A stretch of 64,000 nt of DNA from Adiantum capillus-veneris (GCA_014529385.2 CM043943.1:100649355-100713354), one strand, 5' to 3'. Numbered from the stretch's first letter, positions 22,633-33,276 are shown. The notes: generated by a model from the sequence alone, not told the origin. Program-made: numbers and translations.

Positions 22633-23528
22633 ATGGCGCGCACCAAACAAACCGCGAAAGAGCATCCGCCTGCCAACAAAAACACCCTCCAAGGATGTGA
22701 GAAGCCGTCATGGCTTAAAGGCACAAGAAAACGGCCACGAACACCTGGCCGTTCCAGGAACTCTTCTGGTAGTGGGCATGGTGGTAGGGCACGAGAGTCA
22801 TCAAGGACTGTTGAATCTCCACCTCCTCAAGATATAACACCTAGAAAGAGAATGAAGCAACGTGCCCAGCGCTGGAGAGAAGCAGAGGGCCAGCAAGCAT
22901 CAGAGTCCGATAGGGAGCAGCCGTCGCGCCCCCAATCACAAGCAGGACCATCCAGGACTCGGGTGGTCAATACAGACACCGAATCAGAGAGTGAGCCACC
23001 ATGGCTGCGAGAAAACATACCACGCACACACCGGGTGGCCGTTGGGGGGAAGACATTGCCTCAAGGCAAGGGAGCTCTCCCCACACGACAAGATCGGCAA
23101 CCAAGGGAAGAGGAAGAATCAGAACAGGCTGCAGAACCAGCCCCTAAGCATGTAAACAGACGCAAGTCTAAGTTTTTCAAGAAGCCTTCACGCCGCCCGC
23201 CAGCAAATGTGCAAGTGCCCCCAAGACAACCGCAGCGACACTGAAAAATAGCAAGGGCATTTGCAGAAATCCGCCACTACCAGAAGACGACAGAGCTCTT
23301 GATTCGACGCGCCCCCTTTGCTCGCACTGTGAAGGAAGTGCTTCAAAGCTATGGAAATTAGTATAGAATCCAAGCAATAGCGCTAGAGGCTATTCAAGAA
23401 GCTGCAGAGGCCCACATCATTTCAGTGTTGGAAGATACCAACCTATGTGCCATTCATGCAAGCGAGTGACAATACAGCCAAAAGATATGCAGCTTGCACG
23501 ACGATTGCGACGAGACTTCGAGCATTAG
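22633..23528 (+). pseudogene. Element B gene 2: histone H3-like protein with a long charged tail insert, broken
   Basis: The frame begins MARTKQTA, identical to the first residues of histone H3. Then come about 195 residues rich in Arg, Ser, Pro, Glu and Gln. After an in-frame TGA at 23242 comes a clear H3 fold: [18 protein letters not shown], then [20 protein letters not shown], then [18 protein letters not shown] before a TAG at 23526. Loop 1 has the canonical H3 length, not the longer CenH3 loop, and the DTNLCAIHA block is canonical H3. Breaks are TGA at 23242, TAG just after SYGN (near 23360), and a one-base deletion near 23461. Both stops fit CpG-type decay (CGA, CAG). With its own TATA box and AATAAA it looks like a once-expressed transposon gene. 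Confidence 0.85.
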
Positions 23529-23670
23529 CCGAAGTTACCCCTCTTTTTGTATTGCACACCCTTATCTTTGTAATGATTTGACTGTCCAATGACAATATGA
23601 TCAACAGTTGTGTCTACTCTGTCTATTATCTTTGTAATTTCAAGTTCTGTATGTAATTGTAGTCAATTTC

Positions 23671-23676
23671 AATAAA
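23671..23676 (+). terminator. Poly(A) signal of the H3-like gene
   Basis: AATAAA lies 143 bp after the terminal TAG, in AT-rich sequence with TGTAATTG-type upstream elements. Confidence 0.5.
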
Positions 23677-23784
23677 TTTGTGCATTTTAAGTAACCTTAG
23701 GGGTAGATAAGCCTACAAGGGGCAGAAAAAGGCCTGGCCACAAGGGCGCGCAAATGGCCCATCCAAAACTGATTTCAAATATTT

Positions 23785-23790
23785 TTTATT
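23785..23790 (-). terminator. Poly(A) signal of element B gene 3
   Basis: AATAAA on the minus strand, 24 bp after the stop codon. It faces the AATAAA of the H3-like gene, as expected for convergent genes. Confidence 0.45.
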
Positions 23791-23813
23791 CCTTCTAGCA
23801 CGGTGATTTTACA

Positions 23814-25390
23814 TCATGTATCTGAGGAGTTCAGAATTTTTTTGACCATTTCCTGGCGCCTATTTTGCGCGTAAGGCAACTCCCCAGTCAAGAGGGACTG
23901 CGCTATGGCATTTGGGTCAGTTGAGCCAATGGAAGCATGTATCCCTATCTGGGCAAGCACTTTACCATGAAAGCCAGTGCCAAACGCTGTGCATACAAGG
24001 GATCTACGCACTAGGAACACTTGATGCGCAGTTTGATCAATGGTACTCAAACACAAAAACTTGCTCAAAGCTTTTAACGACCAAGTCATAAAATGGGCTT
24101 GGGGAGTAAATTCATTATGGATAATGGCCACATCGCCAGGGGGGAGTTGTCCGAGGTAATGCGCAAGGGAAGCTTGAGGTCCAAAGCCCGTCCGCTTGCC
24201 ACCCGTCCTTGCAGCAAAATCATCAACCTCCACAACATCCTGTCATAAACCGATGAAGGTTGAGAAAAAAGAAAACGAAGGATAAAATAGTAACATGAAA
24301 ATTAGGTACAGTTTACCTCCTGCTCCTTGTCATCCTCCTCCCTGTTGCCCTTTGCATCCAAGTCAATGGTCCCATGCACCACAGATACAAGCTTTGGATC
24401 ATCAGATGGGAGGTTGCATAATGGCATAGGCATCCTAGCAGCCTCAACCTTGGCTTGCGTGGCTTGGAAATCTTCATCAGCCACGTGCAACTGCTCTGCT
24501 GCCAGGACCTCTGCACATACAACTGCAATAGTGTCATCAACAGAGTCCCCATCTGGCAAGAGCTTGCTTTCTAGGGCATCTGGCGTATTGTCTAAGGGAC
24601 ATTTGCTGCTGTTGCATAGCACACTCAAGCATTCATCCATGCGCAGGCCAAATTCTTTTTCCAAATCATGCAGGAACAAAAACTCTTCCCTATCCACTAA
24701 CACTGAGGAGAAGCGGCTAATTTCTACCTCTGGGATAGCCACATCCGTCAGTGGTAGTGGCACTGGAGTGTCACTAGGGCCAGCCGCAACTATGGATTTC
24801 TCAACCACTTCCTCAAGACCCCTAGGGTACTCCAGCTGGTGTGCTTTTCCTTCCGCTGCAGGGTTCATGGGGATAACCTGCTGCTCCTTGGTGTCCTTGA
24901 TAATGGACCCAACTTGAAGGTGTGGTAAGCGGAGCTCCTCCAAATCAGGTTCCTCGCTCACCAAGAAGATAAATGTTGCGAGCCGAGAAAGGTACTCCAC
25001 CCCCAACTTGCGCTTCTTGAGCGCTGACACCCCCGGGGCTTGCTCGTCCAAGTAATGGCCTGCATTGGTTGCAATTTCTTGGAATCGTTGCAACCGCTTG
25101 GCGAATGGACGATCACCTTTGTGTATATAGCGCAAAAGATCGCAAGGCACCCAGATCCCTGTATGTGGGGGGATAGATACAGAATATTTTATGATGTGCT
25201 CCTCCATGAACGCAGAAATCTCCTCAAATGCATCCATGTGAAGGGCAACTGTGGCGTCAAGGTCGGGGAGACGAGTAAAAAAGGTGTGGAGGTCCAACTT
25301 CCCTTTGTATTTGGTGTCCTCGAGGAAGAGGATGAAGCGTGACAAAGGGGTGGATGTGGGTACAGATGTAGAGGCTGTGGCAGCATCCAT
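23814..25390 (-). CDS. Element B gene 3: unknown protein, two exons, intact
   Basis: Exon 1 (25390-24317) and exon 2 (24239-23814) join in phase 0 through a 77-bp intron with GTAAAC and GACAG borders, giving 499 residues without a stop. I chose the ATG at 25390; the frame upstream has only non-ATG starts. No family is recognised. The first 180 residues are mixed hydrophobic and charged (for example RFILFLEDTKYKGKLDLHTFF). The middle is acidic and Pro/Val-rich. The second exon is hydrophobic and probably globular (FGTGFHGKVLAQIGIHASIG). A TATA box lies at 25471-25479 and an AATAAA lies downstream. Intactness beside a broken H3-like neighbour suggests it was kept longer or is still needed. Confidence 0.65.
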
Positions 25391-25470
25391 GTTTAGCCTG
25401 GGGTGTGGATAGAGAGTGGAGGAGCTCAGGAGTTGCAAAAGTGAAAATAGTGAATGAGTTAGGTGGCCCC

Positions 25471-25479
25471 CCTTTTATA
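25471..25479 (-). promoter_or_regulatory. TATA box of element B gene 3
   Basis: TATAAAAGG on the minus strand, about 80 bp before the ATG at 25390. Confidence 0.6.
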
Positions 25480-25637
25480 ATGTACCCTTTTTTTAAGACA
25501 TTAAAAAAAAAAGGCACTTTCACCAAAAAATGATTTGTCATCCCAATGCAAAAAATTATATTCAAAGGCATGATTTGCCAAAGCAAATCATGTTGATTAC
25601 AGCGGGGATCAATATGAAAATTGCAAGAGTTACAAAG

Positions 25638-26978
25638 TTATAAGATCGATAGCATAGTTCCATCTATCCCCCAGTCCTCCTCGACCTTCAATTTGTCTTC
25701 CATTCTCTTCCCAATCTGCGGACATTCATAACAATAAGCATCTAATGATCGACAAACCATGATGTATTGAAAATGTGGTGGAAGGATTCTCACCTTGTGA
25801 CCTTGTAAACGAAATTGTGCTTGTTGAAGGGCCTCAAAACTCATAATAACCAAATGCTCTCGAACATTACTGAGAGTCCAATGCTTGTTCACTTGGACTG
25901 GCTCCAAAGCATCGTTGGGCATCTTCACTGCAATGTCAAAGCTTGCAATAGCGCCGTCTACACTCTGTAAGGGAGTCCACACTCCAAGCTTGCACATCCA
26001 ACGATCAGAGTGAAATCGTATGTACAAGGAGGTGCGGGATTTCAAATAGCGCATTCCAATACCTGAAGCTCCAACCTTACAACGGTACCGGTCCCCATTG
26101 TGCATGCCCTCCACAAAACCCCAGTCCTCTTCTAAAAGCCTTCCTAATTCCTCGTAATGCGCATCTTTACATACAAGCATTGTGGTAGTCTCCACAAATC
26201 CAAACTCTTTAAAAATGTGCACAAAACAAAGAATAGGCAAACAACAGCTCAAGCCCACAGACCTAGAAGCTTTAGAGTATTTCAAAGAGTTTTGAACATC
26301 CATTATCATCTTTTGCTTGAAAGATGCTACCGACCACAAATCTGGGACCGGCCACTCCATACTTAATAAGGAAGTTACTTTGATGGGTTCAAGCGTTCCA
26401 AATGCTTGTGTAGAAGTAGGGACAATATAGGAGTGAGAATAGAAGAAAATCCTTCTTTGAACCAGTTTGGTTGGGCAAAGATGCGGGAACATTATTGCTC
26501 CAATATCCGCATGTATAGCATTGAATGTGCCGGAGAGACTATGTAGTGGCTGCTCCTCCACCAACGTGGATGGAAATATGACTATAAATGCATGACAAAT
26601 GTTAAGTATGAATCCATAATAACATTACACTGTGATTTCACACCTAGCTTTGTATTCTCAAAACATGTACTTACAATGTGTTTGAAATCAAGGTGGTTGT
26701 TGCAAGTGCATGGTTGACATTGAGAAAACATGTTGCACAATGGCTATGGTCCCCTTGTCTTTGCGGTTCTTGAAGCCAAGGAGCTTTCCTTTCCAATGAA
26801 GATCCAAGTTTGCACGATTCCGCACACGATGAGGGCCAACAGCAGATGGTTGCATGTATACCCAAGCACCTTTGGTGAACTCTTGTGGCACCCACTCATC
26901 ATCTACACCTCTAGTGTTGTGGCATGCAAGTGCTGTGACCTCATCCTTTGGTCGCCTTTGCGAAGTAGAGTTGGCCAT
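25638..26978 (-). pseudogene. Element B gene 4: unknown protein, two exons, one nonsense codon
   Basis: Exon 1 (26978-26675) ends at a strong GTAAGT donor and exon 2 (26581-25638) starts after TTTATAG. The phases agree (1 then 2) and give 416 codons including the terminal stop. One in-frame TGA at 26690-26688 interrupts exon 1 near residue 97, most simply a decayed CGA. Exon 1 has a basic stretch (DLHWKGKLLGFKNRKDKG). Exon 2 has several Cys (SCCLPILC, YCYECP) and aromatic-rich strands (YIRFHSDRWMCKLGVW). No family is recognised. It is transcribed in the same direction as gene 3, with its stop about 250 bp upstream of the gene 3 ATG. Confidence 0.55.
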
Positions 26979-27070
26979 GGTTGAGCAAAGCAAACTAGGA
27001 GGAGGAGAAGAACCTTGCTTGTTGCTACAATGTAGGTGTGATAAAGTGATATGAGAAAATGGTCAACCCT

Positions 27071-27226
27071 TGTGGCAATGGGAGGAGAAGGTGGACAACC
27101 CTTGCTTGGTGTGGCACTGGGAGGAGAAGGTGGATAAGCCTTGCTTGGTGTGGCACTGGGAGGAGAAGGTGGATAAGCCTTGCTTGGTGTGGCAATGGAA
27201 GGTGGTAGGGGAGGAGAGAGGAGCTT
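27071..27226. repeat. 39-bp tandem repeat
   Basis: Copies of a unit beginning TGTGGCA(A/C)TGGGAGGAGAAG start at 27071, 27110, 27149 and 27188, an exact 39-bp period; the last is truncated. On the minus strand it would code repeats of Pro-Ser-Lys-Ala-Tyr-Pro-Pro-Ser-Pro. It lies in the leader region of element B gene 4. Confidence 0.9.
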
Positions 27227-27603
27227 CCTTGCTGCAGCAATGGAGATGGTGTAAAGAGAGAGAGTGTTGGAGTAGAGGATGAGTGTGATGGTTGCAACCA
27301 AGGAGGGGTTGGAAAAGGGGTTCTAGAGAGAGAAAATCCCTTTTTGCCTAATAACTAATTTTGGGAGAGCGCTGGATAGCAAAAAAAGATTTTTTAAAAG
27401 TTTTTTAAAAATTTTGAATTTTAGGGTTTTTGGATGCACGTTTTGACTTTTTGAGATCAAAAAATGCTTTTTTGACCATAAAATAGTTTTAGGGGGGTTT
27501 TCAGAAGATGAAATTTGGGTTTTGAAATTTTTGAAAAATTTCAAATTTTTGGGATTTTTTCAAAACCGGATCAAAAAGGAGGGAAGTTGGAGGTTCCATA
27601 TGG

Positions 27604-27640
27604 CCCCCCCCCCCTACCCCCCCCCCCCCCCACCCCACCT
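27604..27640. repeat. Poly(C) tract
   Basis: About 37 bp of nearly pure C with three interruptions (T, A and another A), just inside the right end of element B. Confidence 0.95.
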
Positions 27641-27747
27641 TCTCACTAGGTAAGAGCCCATTTAAAAAGTGTAAGACTACTTTGTCCCCCTACATTTTTG
27701 AGGGCATAGAGTGTGTCCACCACCCTCTTCTCATTAGCTGGCCTCTA

Positions 27748-27797
27748 ATTAACCTTAATCCCAAAGGGCCCCTAGAGGATTCATATTTTTCCTAATG
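27748..27797 (-). repeat. Element B right terminal inverted repeat
   Basis: Inverted partner of 18951-19018; see that entry. The first integrase codons of element A resume at 27798. Confidence 0.75.
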
Positions 27798-27892
27798 AAA
27801 TGTTCTCATACAAGAATTACGCTTTGGTTTTGGCATCATTATTTTTTGTTGCCTTGGCCTCTACCCATTTGGTCAAATAATGTGTATCCACT
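27798..27892 (-). pseudogene. Element A: integrase core fragment between two insertions
   Basis: The minus strand reads VDTHYLTKWVEAKATKNN, then a stop and FLYENI. This matches VATDYLTK, AESKATQKGD and FLYENVF of element C in the integrase core, between its first and second catalytic Asp. It is the 95-bp strip left between element C (right) and element B (left). Confidence 0.85.
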
Positions 27893-28821
27893 TGTTAGAA
27901 GCTGGACACACCCTACGGAAAATGACGGCTCGACAGATTACTATTTTTTGTAATTATTCATTCATTGAGAAAACCCGACATTTCACCTTGTAAATGTTGG
28001 GGCTTACAGAAGTTTCCAGATTTTATCCCAGTTTTGATATTTAGATTGAGTAGATGGTTAATTTCGAACTTTAGGGTTTGAGAATTGTAAGGTATTTATA
28101 CCACTTTTTGACCTTAATAAAAAACCCTTTTTGATTTTAAAAAAGTTTGGAAGTCTGTGAGTGAGCGTATTGTGTACGAGAGAGAGTGTGAGCTTCATCT
28201 TGATGCTACTTGTGCACCGGTGGTCGGAATCGAGTGCGGAGAAGTGCAACGTGTTTCCCCCTACGAGAGCTACACACCGATACCTACATTGCGCGCGTAC
28301 GGTCCGATTTTTCAAGCTCCATCTACCAGCTTCATCTGGTGATTTGGTGAGCATACGTTCTATGATTTTGCATTGCAACATATCCACGCGTTCGCATTGA
28401 GTAGAGCTACACATTAGGCACTTTAGATTTTGGAAACAAAGACTTCCAAATTTCGGCCAGACATCCTACGTGATTTTGCACCGGGTGTTTCGGGTTGGGG
28501 TTTTGGTTCATAGACTTTAGGGAGAGCGACCTATTGGTGTTAGTAGGGTCTCGTTCAAGTTCTATGGTGTTTCGAGATTATCTGATGGGTGTTCAGCTCT
28601 AGAAAGCGTTGTAGGAAGTTTCCTCTTATGCACTCCTGAAGACTGTGACTTAGACATTGGGCAAGGACCTCTGTAGTAATTAGTTAGGAGTCGGTCGAGT
28701 GTAGGTTGACACCGTATGCTTGCTTCCACGCGCCTGTGGGTCGAGCTTCGTCCTTAGCTGACAAATCTTGTTAAGTGAGTTCTCACTGTGCTCACGTCCT
28801 TCGCGGCATATCCGTCCAACA
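27893..28821 (+). repeat. Element C 5' LTR
   Basis: 929 bp, TG...CA. It contains TATTTATA near 28093 as a possible TATA box and a half-site AGACATCCTACG at 28459-28470 of the palindrome family found in the untranslated regions. Compared with the 3' LTR it holds about 30 extra bases near 27925-27955. Confidence 0.92.
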
Positions 28822-28842
28822 TGGGCGCCCCTGCCGGGGACG
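28822..28842 (+). other. Element C primer binding site, tRNA-Asp-like
   Basis: TGGGCGCCCCTGCCGGGGAC directly follows the LTR end. It resembles TGGCGCCGTTGCCGGGGA, the tRNA-Asp primer site known from Athila-type Ty3 elements, with one extra G and a few changes. Confidence 0.65.
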
Positions 28843-30626
28843 AAAACCTTAGGTAGGTGACTGGGACTAGTCCTTGAGGATAGGGATTCTTTGGCTTGCC
28901 ATAGTCTCGTTTTACATTTAGATAGGATCAGAGGGTGGAGGACTCTCTAGGTCTTAGAGGGAGTCTAGGAAGCGTGTGTCTGGCCTAGATCCTTCAACTT
29001 AGGTAGATTTAGGTAGACGGACATAGTTTTAGGTATTAAAAGAGTAGGAGTTGGAGTGGTAGAAGCGGTGAGAGGAGATCTTGAGAGTCTGGAGAGGCCA
29101 GGAAGCAACCAAAACACCATTATCACCATTTCACATGATGAGTAGGAGTAGAGTAAGTAGGACATCATGATTCAGGATCTAGAGCATTTCATCCATGTAT
29201 ACTTGCTTGGTAGATTCATCACAAGGTTGTAAAAGATGCAAAAGTGTGTTTGAAAGCTGAAGTGAAGTCCAAAAGTTACTGTTAGTGTTTCTAATAGAGC
29301 TGCAGAGCATCAGAAGCATTTCTATCAGGAAAAATTTAATTTTAATCCAGGAGACATCCTACGCGTAGGATGTCTACATGCTAATATGGTGGGAATTTTG
29401 GAATTTTGAGTTGACCAGTGTGTTCAGAAGGTGGGGTTTTCCCTATATTCACCTAGAAAGTGGAAATTTGACCATATCTTGACAGGATAAGGCTAGATAG
29501 AATAAAATTGCCAGACATCCTACCCAAATTGTGCCAAAGCATTATTTTAAGACCAAAACCATAGGATGTCTGCATGATATATTGAGTGAGTGAGAGAGGT
29601 TTCATCTCATTTGGGTGAGAAAATTGGGTTCTAAGCAGACTTTAGCACTTTTGACTGAAAAAAGGCTAGAACAGCTAAAATTGGGGACTTTTGAAATCCA
29701 AACCAAAATTTAAGCATACTACTGGGTTGCTGACATCAAGGGGAAGCTATGGGTCAAGTCTAGGGTCAAACTGGCCAAAAAGACATCCTACATGTAGGAT
29801 GTCATCTGTGTGATTCTGCACTCCAAACTTAATTTTGAGCATACCAAAGTGATCAGCACCTCAAGGGGAGATTGTGATTTGAATTTGAAGCCATTCTGGG
29901 TAAAAATACATACTATGCGTAGGATGTCAAAAGTAGGAAATTGAAGCCAGATACTGACTGTGGGCATAACAAGGTGTTGTATAGCTTGAGGCAAGCCTCC
30001 TAGTAAATTTTGGTCCAAATTGGAGTTGATTAGACTGATCAAGACCAACAGCAGGCCGTGAGAACTGATTTTTGATCCATTGACCAGCTTATAGGTGTCC
30101 AAATGAAAAAGTAAAAACAATTGTGGACTCAGCACATCAAGGGGAATCCATAGTGAAAAACTCCAGGCAAAACAGAGTAGGAGACATCCTACGCGTAGGA
30201 TGTCTACTGGGGATTAGTGAAGAGAAAATTTCATTGGGCTTAGACAGTGAGGTTCCATTTGGCTTAAGGGTCCCAAAACTTCTTTCAGAAGTGAATTTGG
30301 ACCTTGTTCGTCCATTTGATGGAGCAAAGACTCAATTCAGACTTTTTCACGTAAATTGACCAACATACGAGGGAAGTACAGTTCCAGATTAGCAAACCTA
30401 ATCCAAAACATCAGCAATGTATAAAATACAGGAGTGGTTGAGGTTAACTCTCTAGTTATACCAATCATTACTAAGATCACCTCTAGCGGTTAAATGCTTT
30501 GATTCGATTGCCGAAATTAAACGCTTGTGTACAGGTACATTCAGCAGCAAAGCAAGAAGTTGTGCGGAGACTGATCCTTTGCCATGTGAGTGGTTGGATT
30601 TGTGATCAACTGCATTGATAAGTTTG
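28843..30626 (+). other. Element C long 5' leader
   Basis: About 1.8 kb between the primer site and gag without a supported coding frame. It holds palindromes at 29352-29375, 29782-29803, 29906-29927 (degenerate) and 30182-30205, and a split pair of half-sites at 29513-29523 and 29562-29571. Confidence 0.7.
29352..30205. repeat. Palindrome family, 5' cluster (four sites plus a split site)
   Basis: The half-site AGACATCCTACG followed at once by its reverse complement makes a perfect 24-bp palindrome at 29352-29375 and 30182-30205. At 29782 a 22-bp version has a CA|TG centre. At 29906 the left arm is degenerate. At 29513 and 29562 the two arms are 38 bp apart. Confidence 0.92.
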
Positions 30627-33276
30627 ATGAATTTAAGGTCAGGAAGATACATTTTTAGAGACCAAAAGGTGGCAGGTGACCAAGGTAGCTTAGTGTCCAC
30701 CGAGGAGAGTGTAACTCAGGCAAGGCTAGATCCACTAGCACCAATTATTGAGGAAGGTAGTGATACTGATAGTTCATCACAAAAATCCTTCTTCATGATG
30801 GGTAGTGAGGTTTCACCTATGACGGACCCATGCCAGGAGGAACCACCTCCCTAAATCCTTTGAATGATTCCAAGTTCGCTGTGATCTTCTTAGAAGGAGA
30901 AAACTCGAGGGGAGCCCTAGTCTATTCTCACTATCAAGGACGCAAGTGCATTTGTATTGAAGAAAGACCAGATCAGAGACTGGAGATAATTTGAGTCTAT
31001 GATGATGGAGATAGATTCCGAGACAAAAAGGGGAACCACTATCTGATAGTTAGTAACCCTGAGGATTACAACAGATATGGAGATAACGTGGCAAAAGGGA
31101 AAATGGTTTCAGAAACTCAAGAACCACCACCAAACATTGATCGACCTGGAGCAATTTTTATGTATGATAAGAGAACAACCAGGGTTTCAACTTATAATGA
31201 GAACGTGGGAATCTACAAGAATGAGAGTGAGGGAATAGTCTCTTACTTTCGAAACAAAGAACCATACTTAACCGAGTTAAGAAAAGACAAGGTTCTTTAC
31301 TTATTCTCTTATGAAACTGCTATGGGGAAGGATATAATTTTTGTTGATAGGTACGGGCGAGAATACCAACGTATTCTCCCAGACGAGGTAGAAAAGGCAA
31401 AAGTTTGAGGAGCATCAACATATGCCCCCGATGAAGTGCCAAGAGCCACCTACACCCCTAGCAAGTCTACAAATCCCTTTTCAGAGGAATATGACGAGAC
31501 CTCACATTCTACCCGACCGCAGACATTCAACAATCAAAACCAACCAGCAACTCAGCCATCATTGCAGGCATGGCTTCGACAGAGTGCAACATTGGAGCAA
31601 GACCAAAATAAGATGGTTATCAAGCCGCACGAGGGATAAGGGATTTGGAAGAACCACCACTCTATTCAAGGTATCAAGGAGAGAGTAAGCCAAAAACTCA
31701 AGGGTCAACGGAGCTGAATGACCACCCATAGAACGAGTTCGAAGAGACGAACCATCTCTTACAAGAACTGTTAGAAATTATGGCTTAGGAGCACCATTGG
31801 GAGAGGAACCAGCCTACTACAAAAGACCAGAGGAGGTATATCGATTACGACATGGAGATTCAATGATGAGGCTTGTAGACCATCGTAGAATTAGACCTTC
31901 TCAAGTGCAAAAATGGGTAAACAAGAAATACACAGGAAACAAAGATCCAAGAGATCATGTAGCAGCTTTTGTGCATGTAATCAGAGCGGAAGAGGTGTTA
32001 GACTTCCCTTCCCAATTTGCATGGTTTGGACTAACCCTAGAGGATAACGCTGCTACTTGGTTTGACTTTGTGGAGCGTAGAGACTTTGAGTCTATGGAGG
32101 AAGTGTTTGAGGAGTTTATCGAGGAATTTTCACAAAGGGGAATAGCTCATAATACGGTCTCACAAATCCATAAATTCAAACAGAAAGACGGAGAATCTAT
32201 GAAAAAGGCAGCCCTAAGACTAAAAAGGTATGTTAAGTTCTATCCTGTGGAAGAACTGCCAACTCAGTCCAGAATTATGCTTATATTTATCCAAGGACTA
32301 AGGAATGCAGATCTCTAGAAGGACTTTCATATGAAGAGGAGCACGACGTTGAATGAATTAACCAAGGAGGCTCTTTACCTTGTAGACAATTGTGCAGTCT
32401 ACAAAGAGGGCGAGTTCAAGGATCTTGATGATGATTCATCTTCACAACAAAGTGAAATCAAGTCTTCTAAAATAGCACCGAAAGGAGAAGTAGCTATAAA
32501 CTAGGAGCAGCTTGTGAGGAAGTGCTAAAAAAGATTAACTTGTATGCCAAACCCCAGGCTAAATAGCCCAAGTCGTGTGCTATTGAACAAAAATGGACAA
32601 ACCATGGGACGGAGGAATGTTATTATAACAAGGGATATGTGAGAGAAAGACCTTACGCTCCCCAAGCTCAGGTGGATTCTCCTCAAGTTCCACCAATGCC
32701 TAGGTATCAAGAAGGCAACCTATCAGGACCTGTAGGTGTAGAAAGACCACAACAAGTGTTGGGGCAACAACCACCCCTACCAGGATTACGACCAGTCGGC
32801 ATAAGATACACACCAACCGTAACCGAATCAAAAGAGAAGGCTTTGGTGCCTATGCATGCATATTATGAAGATCCCAATGGATATGTGGCAAACACTGTCT
32901 ATCATCCACCGGAAGAACCCTCGAAACTAGAACCATGGAGCATGATAGGAAATACAGGACCACCAACAGCTGCACAGGCAGTAGCAGAAGGGAGATATAG
33001 CTTAGATGAACAAACATTGTTGTTCATAGCCAACGGAGGCATGGGTGGGCAGAGACATGCATACCAACAAAGAGGAACTCAAGGAGCACCTCAACAGCCT
33101 AAAGGACCCTACTACAAGTGTGGTGGAAACCATTGGCTAAGAGGCTATCCTCAGGAAGATGAAATCATTAGAGTCAACGCATATTGCACCGAGTGTGGAG
33201 TTACTCATCTGATTCCTGATTGCCCTAAGAACCCGAGAAAAGAAGCAAAAACTACCTTGAACATGCTGGAAGAAGT
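30627..33276 (+). pseudogene. Element C gag, first part, broken
   Basis: The frame begins MNLRSGR, a start typical of plant Ty3 gag. Pieces continue at 30863-31690 and 31797-32318, where a gag core is clear: KDPRDHVAAFVHVI, then LEDNAATWFDF, then FSQRGIAHNTVSQIHKFKQ. A Pro-rich region follows at 32639, then two zinc-knuckle-like motifs. The first is degenerate, with its outer Cys replaced (YYKCGGNHWLRGYP). The second (CTECGVTHLIPDC) is nearly complete. Several stops and frameshifts are present. Copia element D interrupts the frame at 33276, and it resumes in phase at 38462. Confidence 0.8.

Larger units (their letters stand above)
18951..27797. mobile_element. Element B: 8.85-kb DNA transposon with inverted ends and four genes
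   Basis: Ends are inverted copies: CATTAGGAGAAATATGAACC at 18951, and on the other strand CATTAGGAAAAATATGAATC at 27797. A second matching block, GGGATTAAGG(C/T)TAAT, follows at 19004-19018 and 27762-27748. The unit sits inside the integrase gene of element A, whose sequence continues on both sides. Inside are two plus-strand genes and two minus-strand genes arranged convergently, all with plant-like introns or promoters. No clean target duplication is visible; AACATT on the left and AATGTT on the right could be CpG-decayed copies of one site. Superfamily not assigned. Confidence 0.75.

Noticed and set aside
22633-23528. Reading the H3-like gene as a functional centromeric H3
   Set aside because: Loop 1 length and the DTNLCAIHA block are canonical H3, and two stops plus a frameshift break the fold region. 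No GT/AG introns remove them.
18951-27797. Treating the four genes as an ordinary host gene cluster
   Set aside because: The block has inverted ends and sits inside a retroelement integrase whose sequence continues on both sides.
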